In this document: positions 36,036-45,365 of the stretch, one piece after another | How positions within the stretch are numbered: position 1 is the first letter of the stretch | Layout of the letters: every line of letters begins with the position of its first letter | NCBI RefSeq assembly: GCF_040954835.1 | Contig: NC_090697.1 | Location: 4,352,501 to 4,416,500 of the forward strand | DNA length: 64,000 nt | Source: Lepisosteus oculatus | Taxonomy: Eukaryota > Chordata > Actinopteri > Semionotiformes > Lepisosteidae | Direction of reading: 5' to 3' | Notes under the pieces: model-generated | The model's input: only the letters and a program-made list of their open reading frames with translations | What the model was told of the DNA's origin: nothing | Databases searched by the model: none | Program-made: the position numbers and the translations under genes

Positions 36036-36190
36036 CTGTACATGTATACAGCATTTCGTTTTAAACACCACTATACATAATGATACTATGTATATTTTTA
36101 AATTGTGGCATTCAAATGTATATTTTAGTGTCAATGTGCCAGCATGTACAGTATTTGTTTTATCATTAGAAGTCTTTTAACGGTATATTC

Positions 36191-37222
36191 TTACCTGCTT
36201 TCAGGAAATAAGTTGATAAGGGATGATGCTATGTAGAAAATTCTAAGTGTAACAATGTGTTTCACAGTCTTCTGAAACCAGGGGTAAAAGAGAACATAAA
36301 TAATAGGATTGAGAAAAGAATTAAAATACAACAGCCAACTCCGAAAATTGTTGCTCATCACTGAAGAAGCATCAGCAGACAGAGTGCCATCTGAATAAGA
36401 AAAACTACACATAAAATATGGCATCAAACTCATGAGAAATGCAACAATTACAATTCCTAATGTTTTGGCAGATTTCCTCTCAGATTTTTTAGAAATTGCA
36501 TTTTTCCTTTTGTCAAAAGAATTATTTTTTTCCTTAACCAAACCAATAACTTTTGCATTACGTCTTGCTACAACAAAAACCTTTCCATACACCAATACTA
36601 TCACTGAGCAAGGAACAATAAATACAATAATTATATCGGCTACACCCCAGGTTTCACTCATAACAATCAAACAGTTTCCCAGACAATCGTTTGTTTTTTC
36701 TGTACCAGTGAAATTTCCATTAAAATAAATTAGTACCAAGTTGTATAGGATTGCAAACAGCCACACAAACAATATGAGAGACCTTGCTATACTTACTGTT
36801 ACTTTGGTGGAATAAAGTAAAGGGTCACACACAGCAAAATACCGGTCAATAGCGATACAGACAACATTATAAACTGGAACACAAACTACTATATAACTAA
36901 TTGTGTTGTAAAGTATGCAGAACATTTCCCCAAAATACCAACAGGATTCTATTAGAAGAATTAAGCAGAAAGGCAACACAGACATTCCTGCTACAAAGTC
37001 TGCCACAGCCAGAGAGAGCACGAGGAAGTTAGTTGGTGTGTGGAGCTGCTTGAAGTGAGAAATGGAGATGATCACCAACAGGTTTCCACACACTGTCAAG
37101 ATAACAACCACTGCTGCAAAAATATACATCACAACATACACAGCTGTAGATCGCACTTCCTTAAGACAGGAAGAGTTGTCAGCCTGAAAACAATACTGCA
37201 GAGTTTGAAATTTCTCTTCCAT
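36191..37222 (-). CDS. Trace amine-associated receptor (TAAR copy 4, inverted)
   Basis: A 343-residue intronless GPCR, the only complete copy on the minus strand and the most divergent. Sequons are NSS (16-18) and NFT in ECL2 (170-172). Landmarks: N47, D75, C102, DRY 126-128, W154, D196 (5.42), P204 (5.50), KKSERKSAKTLG in ICL3, NSFLNPIIY and FYPWFQKT in TM7. Position 3.32 is Ser109 and 6.48 is Leu266 (FLMSLMPYF), so the usual CWxP motif is lost. ICL3 and ECL3 are longer and differ from the other copies (NNSFDKRKN, and SYSDGTLSADASS before TM7). The frame is intact, so it is probably functional with a distinct ligand range. Its upstream block at 37382-37478 is in the matching minus orientation, so promoter and gene were inverted together. 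Confidence 0.94.
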   Translation of the reverse strand: MEEKFQTLQYCFQADNSSCLKEVRSTAVYVVMYIFAAVVVILTVCGNLLVIISISHFKQLHTPTNFLVLSLAVADFVAGMSVLPFCLILLIESCWYFGEMFCILYNTISYIVVCVPVYNVVCIAIDRYFAVCDPLLYSTKVTVSIARSLILFVWLFAILYNLVLIYFNGNFTGTEKTNDCLGNCLIVMSETWGVADIIIVFIVPCSVIVLVYGKVFVVARRNAKVIGLVKEKNNSFDKRKNAISKKSERKSAKTLGIVIVAFLMSLMPYFMCSFSYSDGTLSADASSVMSNNFRSWLLYFNSFLNPIIYVLFYPWFQKTVKHIVTLRIFYIASSLINLFPESR

Positions 37223-37381
37223 TGAATTTTAAATCAAATAAATTTTGTCTGATGTTATCCACACTTAAAATGTGAAGCTTTTTGAGGTCTTGAAGAATAG
37301 TCATAAATGTGATATAGACAGATTTAGTTGCTAGAATGGCACACATTCTACTCAGTGTCTGTAAAGCTGTTAATGTTGATA

Positions 37382-37478
37382 TGACATTTATATCAATACT
37401 TACTGGCCCCTCCTGTTGCTTTTGAGAGTTGATGACTCTTCTGTGTTTGTAATGACACCTGTTGTTCTGGGGTTATGA
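37382..37478 (-). promoter_or_regulatory. Conserved TAAR upstream block (copy 4)
   Basis: Read on the minus strand: ATAACCCCAGAACAACAGG, AGAGTCATCAACTC, AGCAACAGGAGGGGCCAG and a TATA-like GATATAAATG about 165 bp before the ATG. The order is the same as in the plus-strand genes, with more divergence. Confidence 0.5.
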
Positions 37479-37485
37479 GAAAAGC

Positions 37486-38280
37486 CCAGAGAACAGCCCA
37501 CAGTCCTCAGAGTAAACTGAGAATAAAAAAGCAGACAGAAAACAACATAGAACAAAGAAAAACAAATGATTTATTTTAAAAATAATGTGAATAGGGGCTC
37601 AGACTCACAGATAAAAAATAGTAAATAAAAGGTAAATACATCATCAAAATATTTAGAGGAAGGGATCAGCTCCTGATCCCACAGTTCCTGATCTCTATGT
37701 GTTAGTGCTGTTAGAATTGAATATGTTAATTGTTTCAAAATGTACTATAGCTTTAGTCATTAATGTTTATGCAATAATCTGCAAAATGAATCAAAATATG
37801 GAGCTCCCCAATCTCTCCAAGCAAAGATGTTTGAATCTATTGTTCACATACTGCTAAGTGGAACTTGGTCTCTATTATTATTTGTTACAGACAGGGATCG
37901 TCCAGGTACTGCAAAACATTTGACCAGTGTTCTACTGTGGTCAGCCAGGGTATCATTTATTTGAAAGGCACCTGTGACCATTGCAAACTATTGGGTCCCT
38001 TAAGGTTATGAGTTTTTCTGTCAGGGATGCACTACTTGTGCAATTGATGCTAACTCTCCTGTACAGTACTTAAAGTTTTATGTGCATTGTTGCCCTAAGT
38101 CAACACACCATGGCTATATCAAAAGGCATATTGCATTGCCTTTAAACAACCTGTAGTAGTCTCATATGGTGTATTTAGATAGATAAAGTGTAGATACACA
38201 CTTTATCTAAATCAACAATGGATGAAGTCAATCAAACAATGTAGCTCAGGTTCATAGCTGCATCAGCATGTGTATGCTGC
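37486..38280. other. Intergenic, no gene seen
   Basis: No coding potential was recognised. A 20-bp inverted motif around ACACTTTATCTAAAT and GATAGATAAAGTGTAG lies at about 38178-38212 and could form a short hairpin. Confidence 0.4.
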
Positions 38281-38282
38281 AA

Positions 38283-38660
38283 ATAAACAGGTAAAAGTTT
38301 ATTCCATGCTGAAAGGAAAAGATAAGAGATACTGTACGTTTTGTGTCTCTGAAGAAGGCTCCACAGCCAAAACATTGTGTCTCTTTTCTTTTCCTTTCAG
38401 CATGGAATACAATTTCACCTGGTTCCCTTGCATCAAACAATGCATACACCTCAGTCATGCAACTATTTAAGTGGCAAATGCAAGTCAGTAAGAGAGTAAA
38501 AGAGTCTGTGTTGTCATGAGAAGACCATAATGACTTAAAATGACAAGAGAATAGTCGGGCAGGTGACACCCAAAGAAGGCTCCACAGCCTAAATGTTGTG
38601 TTTCTTTTCTTCTGTTTTCAGCATTGGAATAAACATTTACTCTAGATCTTCTGGTTGCAA
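38283..38660. mobile_element. Penelope tail repeats (three, one inverted)
   Basis: 38283-38325 is a minus-strand tail (reverse complement CTTTCAGCATGGAATAAAC). 38349-38430 is a plus-strand copy with CTGAAGAAGGCTCCACAGCC and the pyrimidine tract. 38563-38655 is another plus copy with AAGAAGGCTCCACAGCC and TTTTCAGCATTGGAATAAAC. Confidence 0.65.
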
Positions 38661-38867
38661 GTAACTAATTGACTAGATTTCACTCAATCATTTCTTAATA
38701 GAATCATCCATCAGAGTTGCAGAAAATTTAGTGTCTGATCTGCCCTAGCTAGATTTTGTGGAATAGTCCCATAAGACTGCTATATTTGCAGGTCTCACAA
38801 ATTAGCAGTAGGCTCTGTCATTGTAAATTGTATAACTTGTTGGTCCACAAATGTAAACTGTATATAC

Positions 38868-39065
38868 AATGGTGTGAAAAAGTGTTTGCCCCCTTCCTGA
38901 TTTCTTTTTTTTTGCATGTTTGTTACACTGAAATGTTTCAGATCATCAAACAAATTGAAATATTAGACAAAGATAACACAAGTAAACACAAAATGCAGGT
39001 TTTAAATGAAGGTTTTTATTATTAAGGGAAAAAAAATCCAAAACTACATAGCCCTGTGTTTGTTG
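38868..39065 (+). mobile_element. Tc1-like terminal repeat fragment
   Basis: TGGTGTGAAAAAGTGTTTGC, CCCCTTCCTGATTTC and later CACAAGTAAACACAAAATGC match the long terminal inverted repeat of a widespread fish Tc1-like transposon. It is preceded by TATA, consistent with a TA target. Only one end is present. Confidence 0.75.
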
Positions 39066-39399
39066 TCAATAGAAAAACACATGGGGTTTACTTTTTTTCT
39101 GATATATTGACTAACAGTAGCAATAATACTCTTATAGACATATTCCTTAAGGATGGAATCTGCTTTTTGAGCTTTGAGCTAAAGGAGTTTACTTGGGATA
39201 ATAATAAGTCTTGTAGTGGACTGAATGTTGGGTGATCCAAAGGGCTGGTCTCCACTACTTAAACACATAGTTTAAGTTTCATATAAAACCATTGAAATTG
39301 TTATAATTGTAAGAAAATGTCTAAATACAGAAAAAATGTTTAATTGGAATGCAGTGTGGGAGAATATATGTAATGTTTCTAAAAGAACTAACCCCCAGT

Positions 39400-40110
39400 T
39401 AATCCAATTTAAAGTATACAGAGTCTATAGAGATAGAGGGAGGCTTATTAAATTAATCTTGCTTTTTGTTACAGTTTTTATGTTTTTTTTTATTGACCAA
39501 ATAAAACAAATCACCCAAAAAACAATAGCCCACTCTTTGCTGTGGATCTTGTGTTAGGACAAATAGTTAAATGATTAAATTTAATCAATTAAATACCATG
39601 CCATTTCAATGAATTACCTACTGCCAAATGGGCAAGTTGAGCTTCTTATTTTTAATCTTTTTCACATTTTGTAAAATAAACATGTTGAGTTTCATCATGT
39701 TTCTGATAATTAATATAGTAGAATTGATTGTTACCCCAAGTTTGCCAGAAGATATACTGTATCACCCTGCAAAGTAAAGCAGTAACCCACTGAAGCTAAG
39801 TGGGTGTGAACCTGGCCAGTACCTGGGTATGGAGACCTCCTGGGAAAACTAGAGTTGCTGGAAGAGGTGTTAGTGTTACCAGTTTTTAGTGCTCACCCTG
39901 CAGTCTGGGGGTCCTAATGCCCCAGTACAGTGATGGAAACACTTTACCATAAAAAAGGTGCTGTTAACTTTGTGAAATCTTTGTAAATGTACAGTACCTA
40001 TTTCCCTCGAGAAACTGTCTAAGAAGATACTTTCTAACTACTTTTAAGGCTTTAATAAACTCAGCCAGCAACTCTTTCTTTCAAGGCCTAAAATCTTCCA
40101 GGCCAGGTTC
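39400..40110 (+). repeat. Segmental duplication unit upstream of TAAR copy 5
   Basis: It is paralogous to 53250-53745, with shared blocks such as AATAGCCCA(C/G)TCTTTGC, CCAAATGGGC and TTTAATAAACTC followed by a CTTTCTTTCAAGG block. The 5S SINE at 39763 interrupts this copy only. It shows that the duplications producing copies 5 and 6 carried at least 2 kb of upstream DNA. Confidence 0.7.
39763..39975 (+). repeat. 5S rRNA-derived SINE
   Basis: CACTGAAGCTAAGTGGGTGT, CCTGGCCAGTACCTGGGTAT, GGAGACCTCCTGGGAAAACT is a clear 5S rRNA 3' half with its internal control region. It is followed by the SINE body GGAAGAGGTGTTAGTG and GCTCACCCTGCAGTCT, ending near ACACTTTACCATAAAAAAGG. It is a SINE3-type element, inserted in the duplicated flank of TAAR copy 5. 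Confidence 0.85.
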
Positions 40111-40129
40111 TGATGGTAACCTTTTTTTA

Positions 40130-40920
40130 GGCTTTTCTTTTTTTTTCATTAACACCTACCCACATTATTAACAGGGCCCTCTCCCAGCCCAAAAATAGCC
40201 CTTGGATCATAAAATAAATTAGGTACTCCCGGATTCACAACCTCTTTCCACTGGTTCTTCCGTACCATCCTAGCACTCATTCTATTACACCTAATCTGTG
40301 CAACCTTCTTGTTCCACTGACTGCCCACAGCAATCATCCACACCAAGCACTTTCCCCTGAAACAGAATTTGCTACATCACCTATAAATATATATCCAATA
40401 CCACATACAGTACATTCAAGTACATTCAATTATATCATGCTATTATTTCCACCAACCTCATTTACTGCAACTCTTGCAGAAAATGCCCAACTATTTACAT
40501 TGGTGAGACAGGAAGGAGACTGGAAGACTGTTTGAGGGAACAAGTCAGGGCTGTGAGGAGCGCTCCAAATCCATAGTTTCCACCTCTAACGGCCCTGATC
40601 ATAATGATCCTTCCGTCTGCATTCTTGAAGAGGGGTTTCTCAACTCCTATTGCAGAAAGACATCCGAAACCCAAATTATCCTGAAACTAGGATCACACCT
40701 TCCCCCTTCTCTCAATGAGACTCATCCCCTCTCTATTCACTTGTAGGGCTTTTGACTTCACACCTCTTCTCCAGTTTTCCCTGAGATTTTATACTCCTTC
40801 TCCCTTGCTCCCTGCTTCCTCTTAACTACCCTGTCTTTTGTTCTCCCATTCTTTATTATCAACTGGTTTCCTGCTCACACCTGAAGAAGACTCCACAGCC
40901 AAAACATTGAGTTTCCTTCC
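40130..40920 (+). mobile_element. Penelope-like retroelement, C-terminal part with GIY-YIG
   Basis: Plus-strand frames show PNLCNLLV (the conserved RT-thumb motif RRPPNLRNLLV, near 40290), then CNSCRKCPTIYIGETGRRLE followed by DCLREQ (about 40468-40545). The latter is the GIY-YIG endonuclease start characteristic of Penelope-like elements. It ends with the CACACCTGAAGAAGACTCC tail at 40880-40920. Stops and frame changes make it inactive. The RT core is not present, so the copy is 5'-truncated. Confidence 0.8.
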
Positions 40921-41295
40921 ACACATTAACAGAACTTGAATGCATTTTATGTTTGTGATTTTCTGAATGGGTTAGATATTCACTAGAGATTTAGTGCATT
41001 AAAAGCAAATATGAAACTAGTTAGGATCTCCAATAATTTAAAAATGTTTTGTTTTCAACCACTTTTTCTTGTGAATATCTTTGACAGCAGGCTGCAGTTA
41101 TACTTCTGTTTCTAACAAATACTGCCAATTTTTTATTATTTGTTATATACATATGTTGTCATTTCCTTTCCCATGTACTGCTTTTTAACAGCAAATATTT
41201 ATATGGCATATATATCTTAATTTTGCTGAGAAATGCATAATTTATCATTCTTATTTTTTTATACAGTTTAGACAGAGGATGGGGTTGGCTTTGTT

Positions 41296-41400
41296 GTATA
41301 ACCTCAGGAGAATAGAGAATATTAGGCCAAGAAAAATGTAATCAAATCCTGCTAACAGCAGGAGGAGTCAAAACCCCTCCGGTGTTATAAATGCTACATT
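41296..41400 (+). promoter_or_regulatory. Conserved TAAR upstream block (copy 5)
   Basis: TAACCTCAGGAGAATAGAG, ATCAAATCCTGCTAACAGCA, GGAGGAGTCAAAAC and TATA-like GTTATAAATG (TTATAA 41385-41390), 135 bp before the ATG. Confidence 0.6.
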
Positions 41401-41524
41401 ACCAACAAGGAATTGCCAGACACTGTAAAGCAGACCAAGTGAAACTGACTGTGTCTACATTCTATTACAAATTCATGATTATAGCAATACAGTACCAGTT
41501 TGAAAACTGAATAGTGACACATCA

Positions 41525-42541
41525 ATGGAACTATTAGAATTACAAGCAGTTGAATTTTGCTTTGAATCCAATTCATCCTGCCTGAAAGAAGTTCGACCTG
41601 CAGCTGTGTATGTGGTGATGTATACTTCAGCAGCAGCAGTGGTGATGCTGACAGTGTGTGGAAACCTGGTGGTGATCATCTCTATCTCTCACTTCAAGCA
41701 GCTCCACACACCAACCAACTTCCTCGTGCTCTCCCTGGCTGTGGCAGATTTTCTAGTAGGAGCTGCTGTGATGCCTTTCTGTTTAATTTTAATCATAGAA
41801 ACATGTTGGTATTTTGGTGACTTTTTTTGTATGTTTTATAACTTATTTGTTTTTTTCCTCACATCTGTTTCAATTAATAATGTTGCATGCATAGCTATTG
41901 ACCGCTATTTTGCTGTGTGTTACCCTTTACTTTATTCTGCTAAAGTCACAGTTAATATAACATCCTCTGTCATATCACTTAATTGGCTGCTATCACTACT
42001 GTACAATTTGGCATTCATGTATTTTAATGGAAATATTGGTGGTGCTGAAAAACTGAACATTTGTCTTGGAGACTGTATGCTTTTCACTACTAAAAGCTGG
42101 GTAATAATTGATTTAATATTTACATTGATATTGCCTTGTTCTATAATGATAACACTATATTTCAGGATTTTCATAGTTGCTCGAAAGCATGCACATGCAA
42201 TCAGCTCTGTTACAGAGCAGATGTGTTCAGCAGATGGAGGGAATAATAAAATTTCCACAAAATCTGAATGGAAAGCTGCAAAAACATTAGGAATATTAGT
42301 GATTGTATTTCTTCTCTGTTTGGTACCATATTACATATGCTGTCTTGTTCTTGAAAATAATGACCAGACCTCCTTAGTACTTCGTTTTCTAGGCTGGTTG
42401 TTATATTTTAATTCTGCTATAAATCCTATTATTTACGCCTTGTTTTATCCCTGGTTCCAGAAGTCAGTTAAGATGATTGTTACATTGAAGATATTTGAAA
42501 TAGAATCCTCCTTGATAAATGTGTTTTCTAAAGAGACCTAA
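41525..42541 (+). CDS. Trace amine-associated receptor (TAAR copy 5)
   Basis: A 338-residue intronless GPCR of the copy 2/5/6/7 subfamily. Landmarks: sequon NSS 16-18, N47, D75, C102, V109 at 3.32, DRY 126-128, W154, D196 (5.42), P204, Leu266 at 6.48 (FLLCLVPYY), and NSAINPIIY with FYPWFQKS. ICL3 carries SEWKAAKTLG, so Trp249 replaces the Arg that is otherwise kept in every copy of the array. This position is near the G-protein contact at the base of TM6, so coupling could be altered. ECL1 has CWYFGDFFC. The frame is intact. The ATG is the first after the promoter block, in the same ATCAATGGAA context as copy 6. Copy 6 (56485) is its closest relative, including long flanking homology. Confidence 0.95.
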   Translation: MELLELQAVEFCFESNSSCLKEVRPAAVYVVMYTSAAAVVMLTVCGNLVVIISISHFKQLHTPTNFLVLSLAVADFLVGAAVMPFCLILIIETCWYFGDFFCMFYNLFVFFLTSVSINNVACIAIDRYFAVCYPLLYSAKVTVNITSSVISLNWLLSLLYNLAFMYFNGNIGGAEKLNICLGDCMLFTTKSWVIIDLIFTLILPCSIMITLYFRIFIVARKHAHAISSVTEQMCSADGGNNKISTKSEWKAAKTLGILVIVFLLCLVPYYICCLVLENNDQTSLVLRFLGWLLYFNSAINPIIYALFYPWFQKSVKMIVTLKIFEIESSLINVFSKET

Positions 42542-43080
42542 ATTTACAGCCTTCCCTTTACTTACAAAATATAAATCATGTGAGAATTCCTTTAATTCTG
42601 ACAATCTTTATTAAAGTTGTTTATCCTGTGTTATACTATATGAATTTCAGATTTAATACTTCTTTAAAGATCGTCCAATATTATCCTATAAAGTCTTGAT
42701 CCAAGCAACTGAAAATACTTTTAAAAAATCATATTTCTTCTTAATATGGTTATTTTTAATATGTTATAAAAGTCAGTACAGATTCCAAATGTCGAGAAGT
42801 ATAATAAACCATACAGAAGTGTCTGCTTTAACAGGAGTGTTACTATTGTTTTACATTATGTAAATTACATTTTTCCTTTTATGTTAATGTCTTTAGAAAA
42901 TTAACAGTATGTGTAGAGTTGAGCTGCTGGGGCGATCTACCAGACGTCAGTACCCTACATCTACAGCTAAGATTGTATTATTATAAAGTAATAATTTTAT
43001 AATTAAATTAATATTATTTAATTGTATAATTAAATTTTGTATTTTTTTAATTTATAATTAAAATAATAATTTTAATTTTC
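42542..43080. other. 3' flank of copy 5, no gene
   Basis: AT-rich. 42905-42975 (GAGCTGCTGGGGCGATCTAC region) is paralogous to about 57745-57800 downstream of copy 6, so the duplicated unit also includes 3' flank. Confidence 0.5.
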
Positions 43081-43082
43081 CT

Positions 43083-43165
43083 TCACACCTGAAGAAGGCT
43101 CCACGGCTGAAACGTTGCGTTTTCTTTCTTTTTTTCAGCATGGAATAAACCTATTAATTATTATC
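43083..43165 (+). mobile_element. Penelope tail with hammerhead-ribozyme-like core
   Basis: CACACCTGAAGAAGGCTCC followed by ACGGCTGAAACGTTGCGTTT contains CTGAAGA, a 3-bp helix GGC/GCU with loop TCCACG, and GAAACGUU. This is the order of the conserved core of a type I hammerhead ribozyme (CUGANGA, stem II, GAAA, short stem III, UH). It is the best preserved of the tail copies. The polypyrimidine tract and CAGCATGGAATAAACC follow. Hammerheads are known in Penelope-like elements. Activity of this copy is not established. Confidence 0.6.
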
Positions 43166-43907
43166 ATATTATTATCATAAATGCTGATAAACTTTTTTTC
43201 AAATTTACATTCCTAAATATCAGCATAAAACCAGCCTAAATTAGAATTTTAAATGAAGTTTTGCTGTTCCATTACATAATTGTTTTGTCCTTTATCTCAG
43301 AGTATTTACAGAAATAGAGATCTGCGACTTTTTGCAAAAATCGTGTATTTGCTGAATTTATTGAATTTAATTGATTTATATTAATGATCAATGTCTTTAT
43401 CATATTTTGCCCACTACTGTATATAAAACCATATTCAAACATTCAATCTTAAGAAATTGAATTTGTTTAAAGATACAGCAACTCAGAATATGCATTATTA
43501 TTCAGCATACCTATCTTAACTTTTCACTGGCCAAAGAGGATTGGCAGGAGGCACTTTTAGTGTGTTCAATGCTTCTGAAACAATTGCTTCATTTAATCTG
43601 TTTTACCACTAGTTTAAATGTACTAAATATGGACTATTAATATGTAATCATGTAACTAAATGAAAATTTTGGGAGTTGGCAATAAAAATAACCGAAGTAT
43701 AACAACATCTCTGAATGTAATCTATCATATTAATTTATGAATATAAATATAATATACATATGTAGGTGGTAGTGGTAGCTAAAACATAAAAAAATGTACA
43801 CATCGGTATTCCACCTCCACCAATCTACCTGCTTGATTTTCAACATAAAGAATTAAACATGCTTGTTTTGACTGCATTTGTTATAATGGAAAATGAAATA
43901 TATATCT

Positions 43908-43981
43908 GAGTAACTCAGTGGTGGAATTCTTGCCATTTAGTTTCATGCAGGAGGTCTGGGTTCAATCCCAGCCTATGTGCA
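43908..43981 (+). pseudogene. tRNA-Gly-derived pseudogene or SINE head
   Basis: CAGTGGTGGAATTCTTGCC and GGAGGTCTGGGTTCAATCCC with AGCC closely follow eukaryotic tRNA-Gly (GCC): D-arm, T-arm and box B are intact. The anticodon arm between them is replaced by a longer unrelated stretch, and the first acceptor-stem strand does not pair well. It cannot be a working tRNA. Confidence 0.65.
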
Positions 43982-44414
43982 AGTTATACTTTTAACATAG
44001 TTGTTCCTTTGGCAAAATAAAGACTCTTACCCTAATAATAAAATACAATAAACGATATGTGTACTATATTTATATTTTATTATTTTATATATCACAGTAT
44101 GTTAAAATGTTATCCATAATGAATGAATGAAAGAGTAATGGAGTGTAAAGATGCCCTTTACAAAAAACGGTAATTGACGTTTTTACATGTATATTTGCTT
44201 TTAAATACTATAAAGCCACTATTTTTATATTTTTATAATTATCATCTGAAATATTTATGTGTAGTTTTTTTTAAGTTGATATAGTTTTTCTAAACATTTG
44301 GCTGAGCCAAATTTGTTTGTGTTTTCAGGCGTAGCACATATTTCAGCTTAACTTTTCTGATGTAAAACTAGATGGAGTCTCATGCCTTGGTGGCAAGCTT
44401 AGTTTTTTTCCAGG

Positions 44415-44480
44415 AGGTCTCCCATTCAGGTACTGACAAGGCTCACAAATGTTTAGTTTTAAGGGGTCGCCAGTTTTGAG
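44415..44480 (-). repeat. 5S rRNA-like SINE fragment, minus strand
   Basis: The plus strand reads GGTCTCCCATTCAGGTACTG, ACAAGGCTCACAAATG and TTTAG, which is the reverse complement of the 5S region seen at 39780-39830. It is short and degenerate. Confidence 0.6.
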
Positions 44481-44529
44481 TTTTTTATAAATATTTTATT
44501 TATCAAAAAGCAATAAAATATTTAGTTGT

Positions 44530-45310
44530 AAGTTGCAGGGTGATATGGCTGCTGGTTAATGACCATCTAGAGCATTTCCTGCATCACTTCACCAACTTCC
44601 ACCCATCCCTCCAGTATACAGTTAACATATCTTCCACTGCTCTTACGTTTCTGGACATTAACCCATCCATTAATCACCCACAACTCTCTAATTCTAATAC
44701 AAATCCACAAATGCACACAGCTAGCTCCTGTACAGCTCCTTTCACCCCACACATACTAAAAAGTTTCTCTGTTTTTCACAGTTCCTCAGGTTCTGATGAC
44801 TTTGCAGTAACAACATGGACATCTATAACCAAGCTTTCAAAATGCATTGTTTTTTAATTAAAAGAGGATTGTTAAGAGGAACAATGCCCATGTTATTTAC
44901 AGGCCATTCTTCTGAGCCAAACATAACCCTCGGATCAATCAAATTAGGAACTCCTGGAACTATATTCCATTGGTGCTGCCCTACCACCCTAACACCCTTT
45001 CTATTCTCAGGACCATTAATGTCAACTTTCCCATCTGAACAAGTAAAAGTTTATTCCATTGTGTTTCTTTTCTTCTCTTTTCAGCATGGAATAAACCTTT
45101 ACTTGTTTCTTTGCAGCCTACACATGCTGATGCAGCTACTCACTTGAACTTTCCCATTTTACAAGATGATCCCTCTACAGGTCCCCTCTTTTCTGACGAC
45201 CACATAATCTCATATCGCCGACCACCTAATCTGTGCAACCTTCTTGTTCACATCTTCCTTGACTGCCCACAGCAATTATCCAAACCAAATAAATGTGTTT
45301 TGCCTTTACA
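44530..45310 (+). mobile_element. Penelope-like retroelement fragment
   Basis: The plus strand shows an RT C-terminal piece (ISSTALTFLDINPS, where SINFLD is usual) and then, near 45187-45265, HIISYRRPPNLCNLLVHIFL, the highly conserved Penelope thumb motif. A tail module in head-to-head arrangement (45037-45109) is inserted or recombined into the middle. The segment around 44900-45000 matches 40190-40290. No GIY-YIG domain follows, so this copy is broken at the 3' end. Confidence 0.75.
45037..45125. mobile_element. Penelope tail, head-to-head junction
   Basis: 45037-45059 is the reverse complement of 45086-45109 (ATGGAATAAACCTTTACTTG). The plus part starts TGTGTTTCTTTTC at 45060, the predicted hammerhead cleavage point. 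Confidence 0.65.
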
Positions 45311-45365
45311 AAATTAAAGTGTTTTAAATGTTTAGTTAAAAAGTAAACAAAAAACTTACAGTTTA

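Noticed and set aside
39770-39850. Functional 5S rRNA gene
   Set aside because: Only the 3' half is present and it leads into a SINE body.
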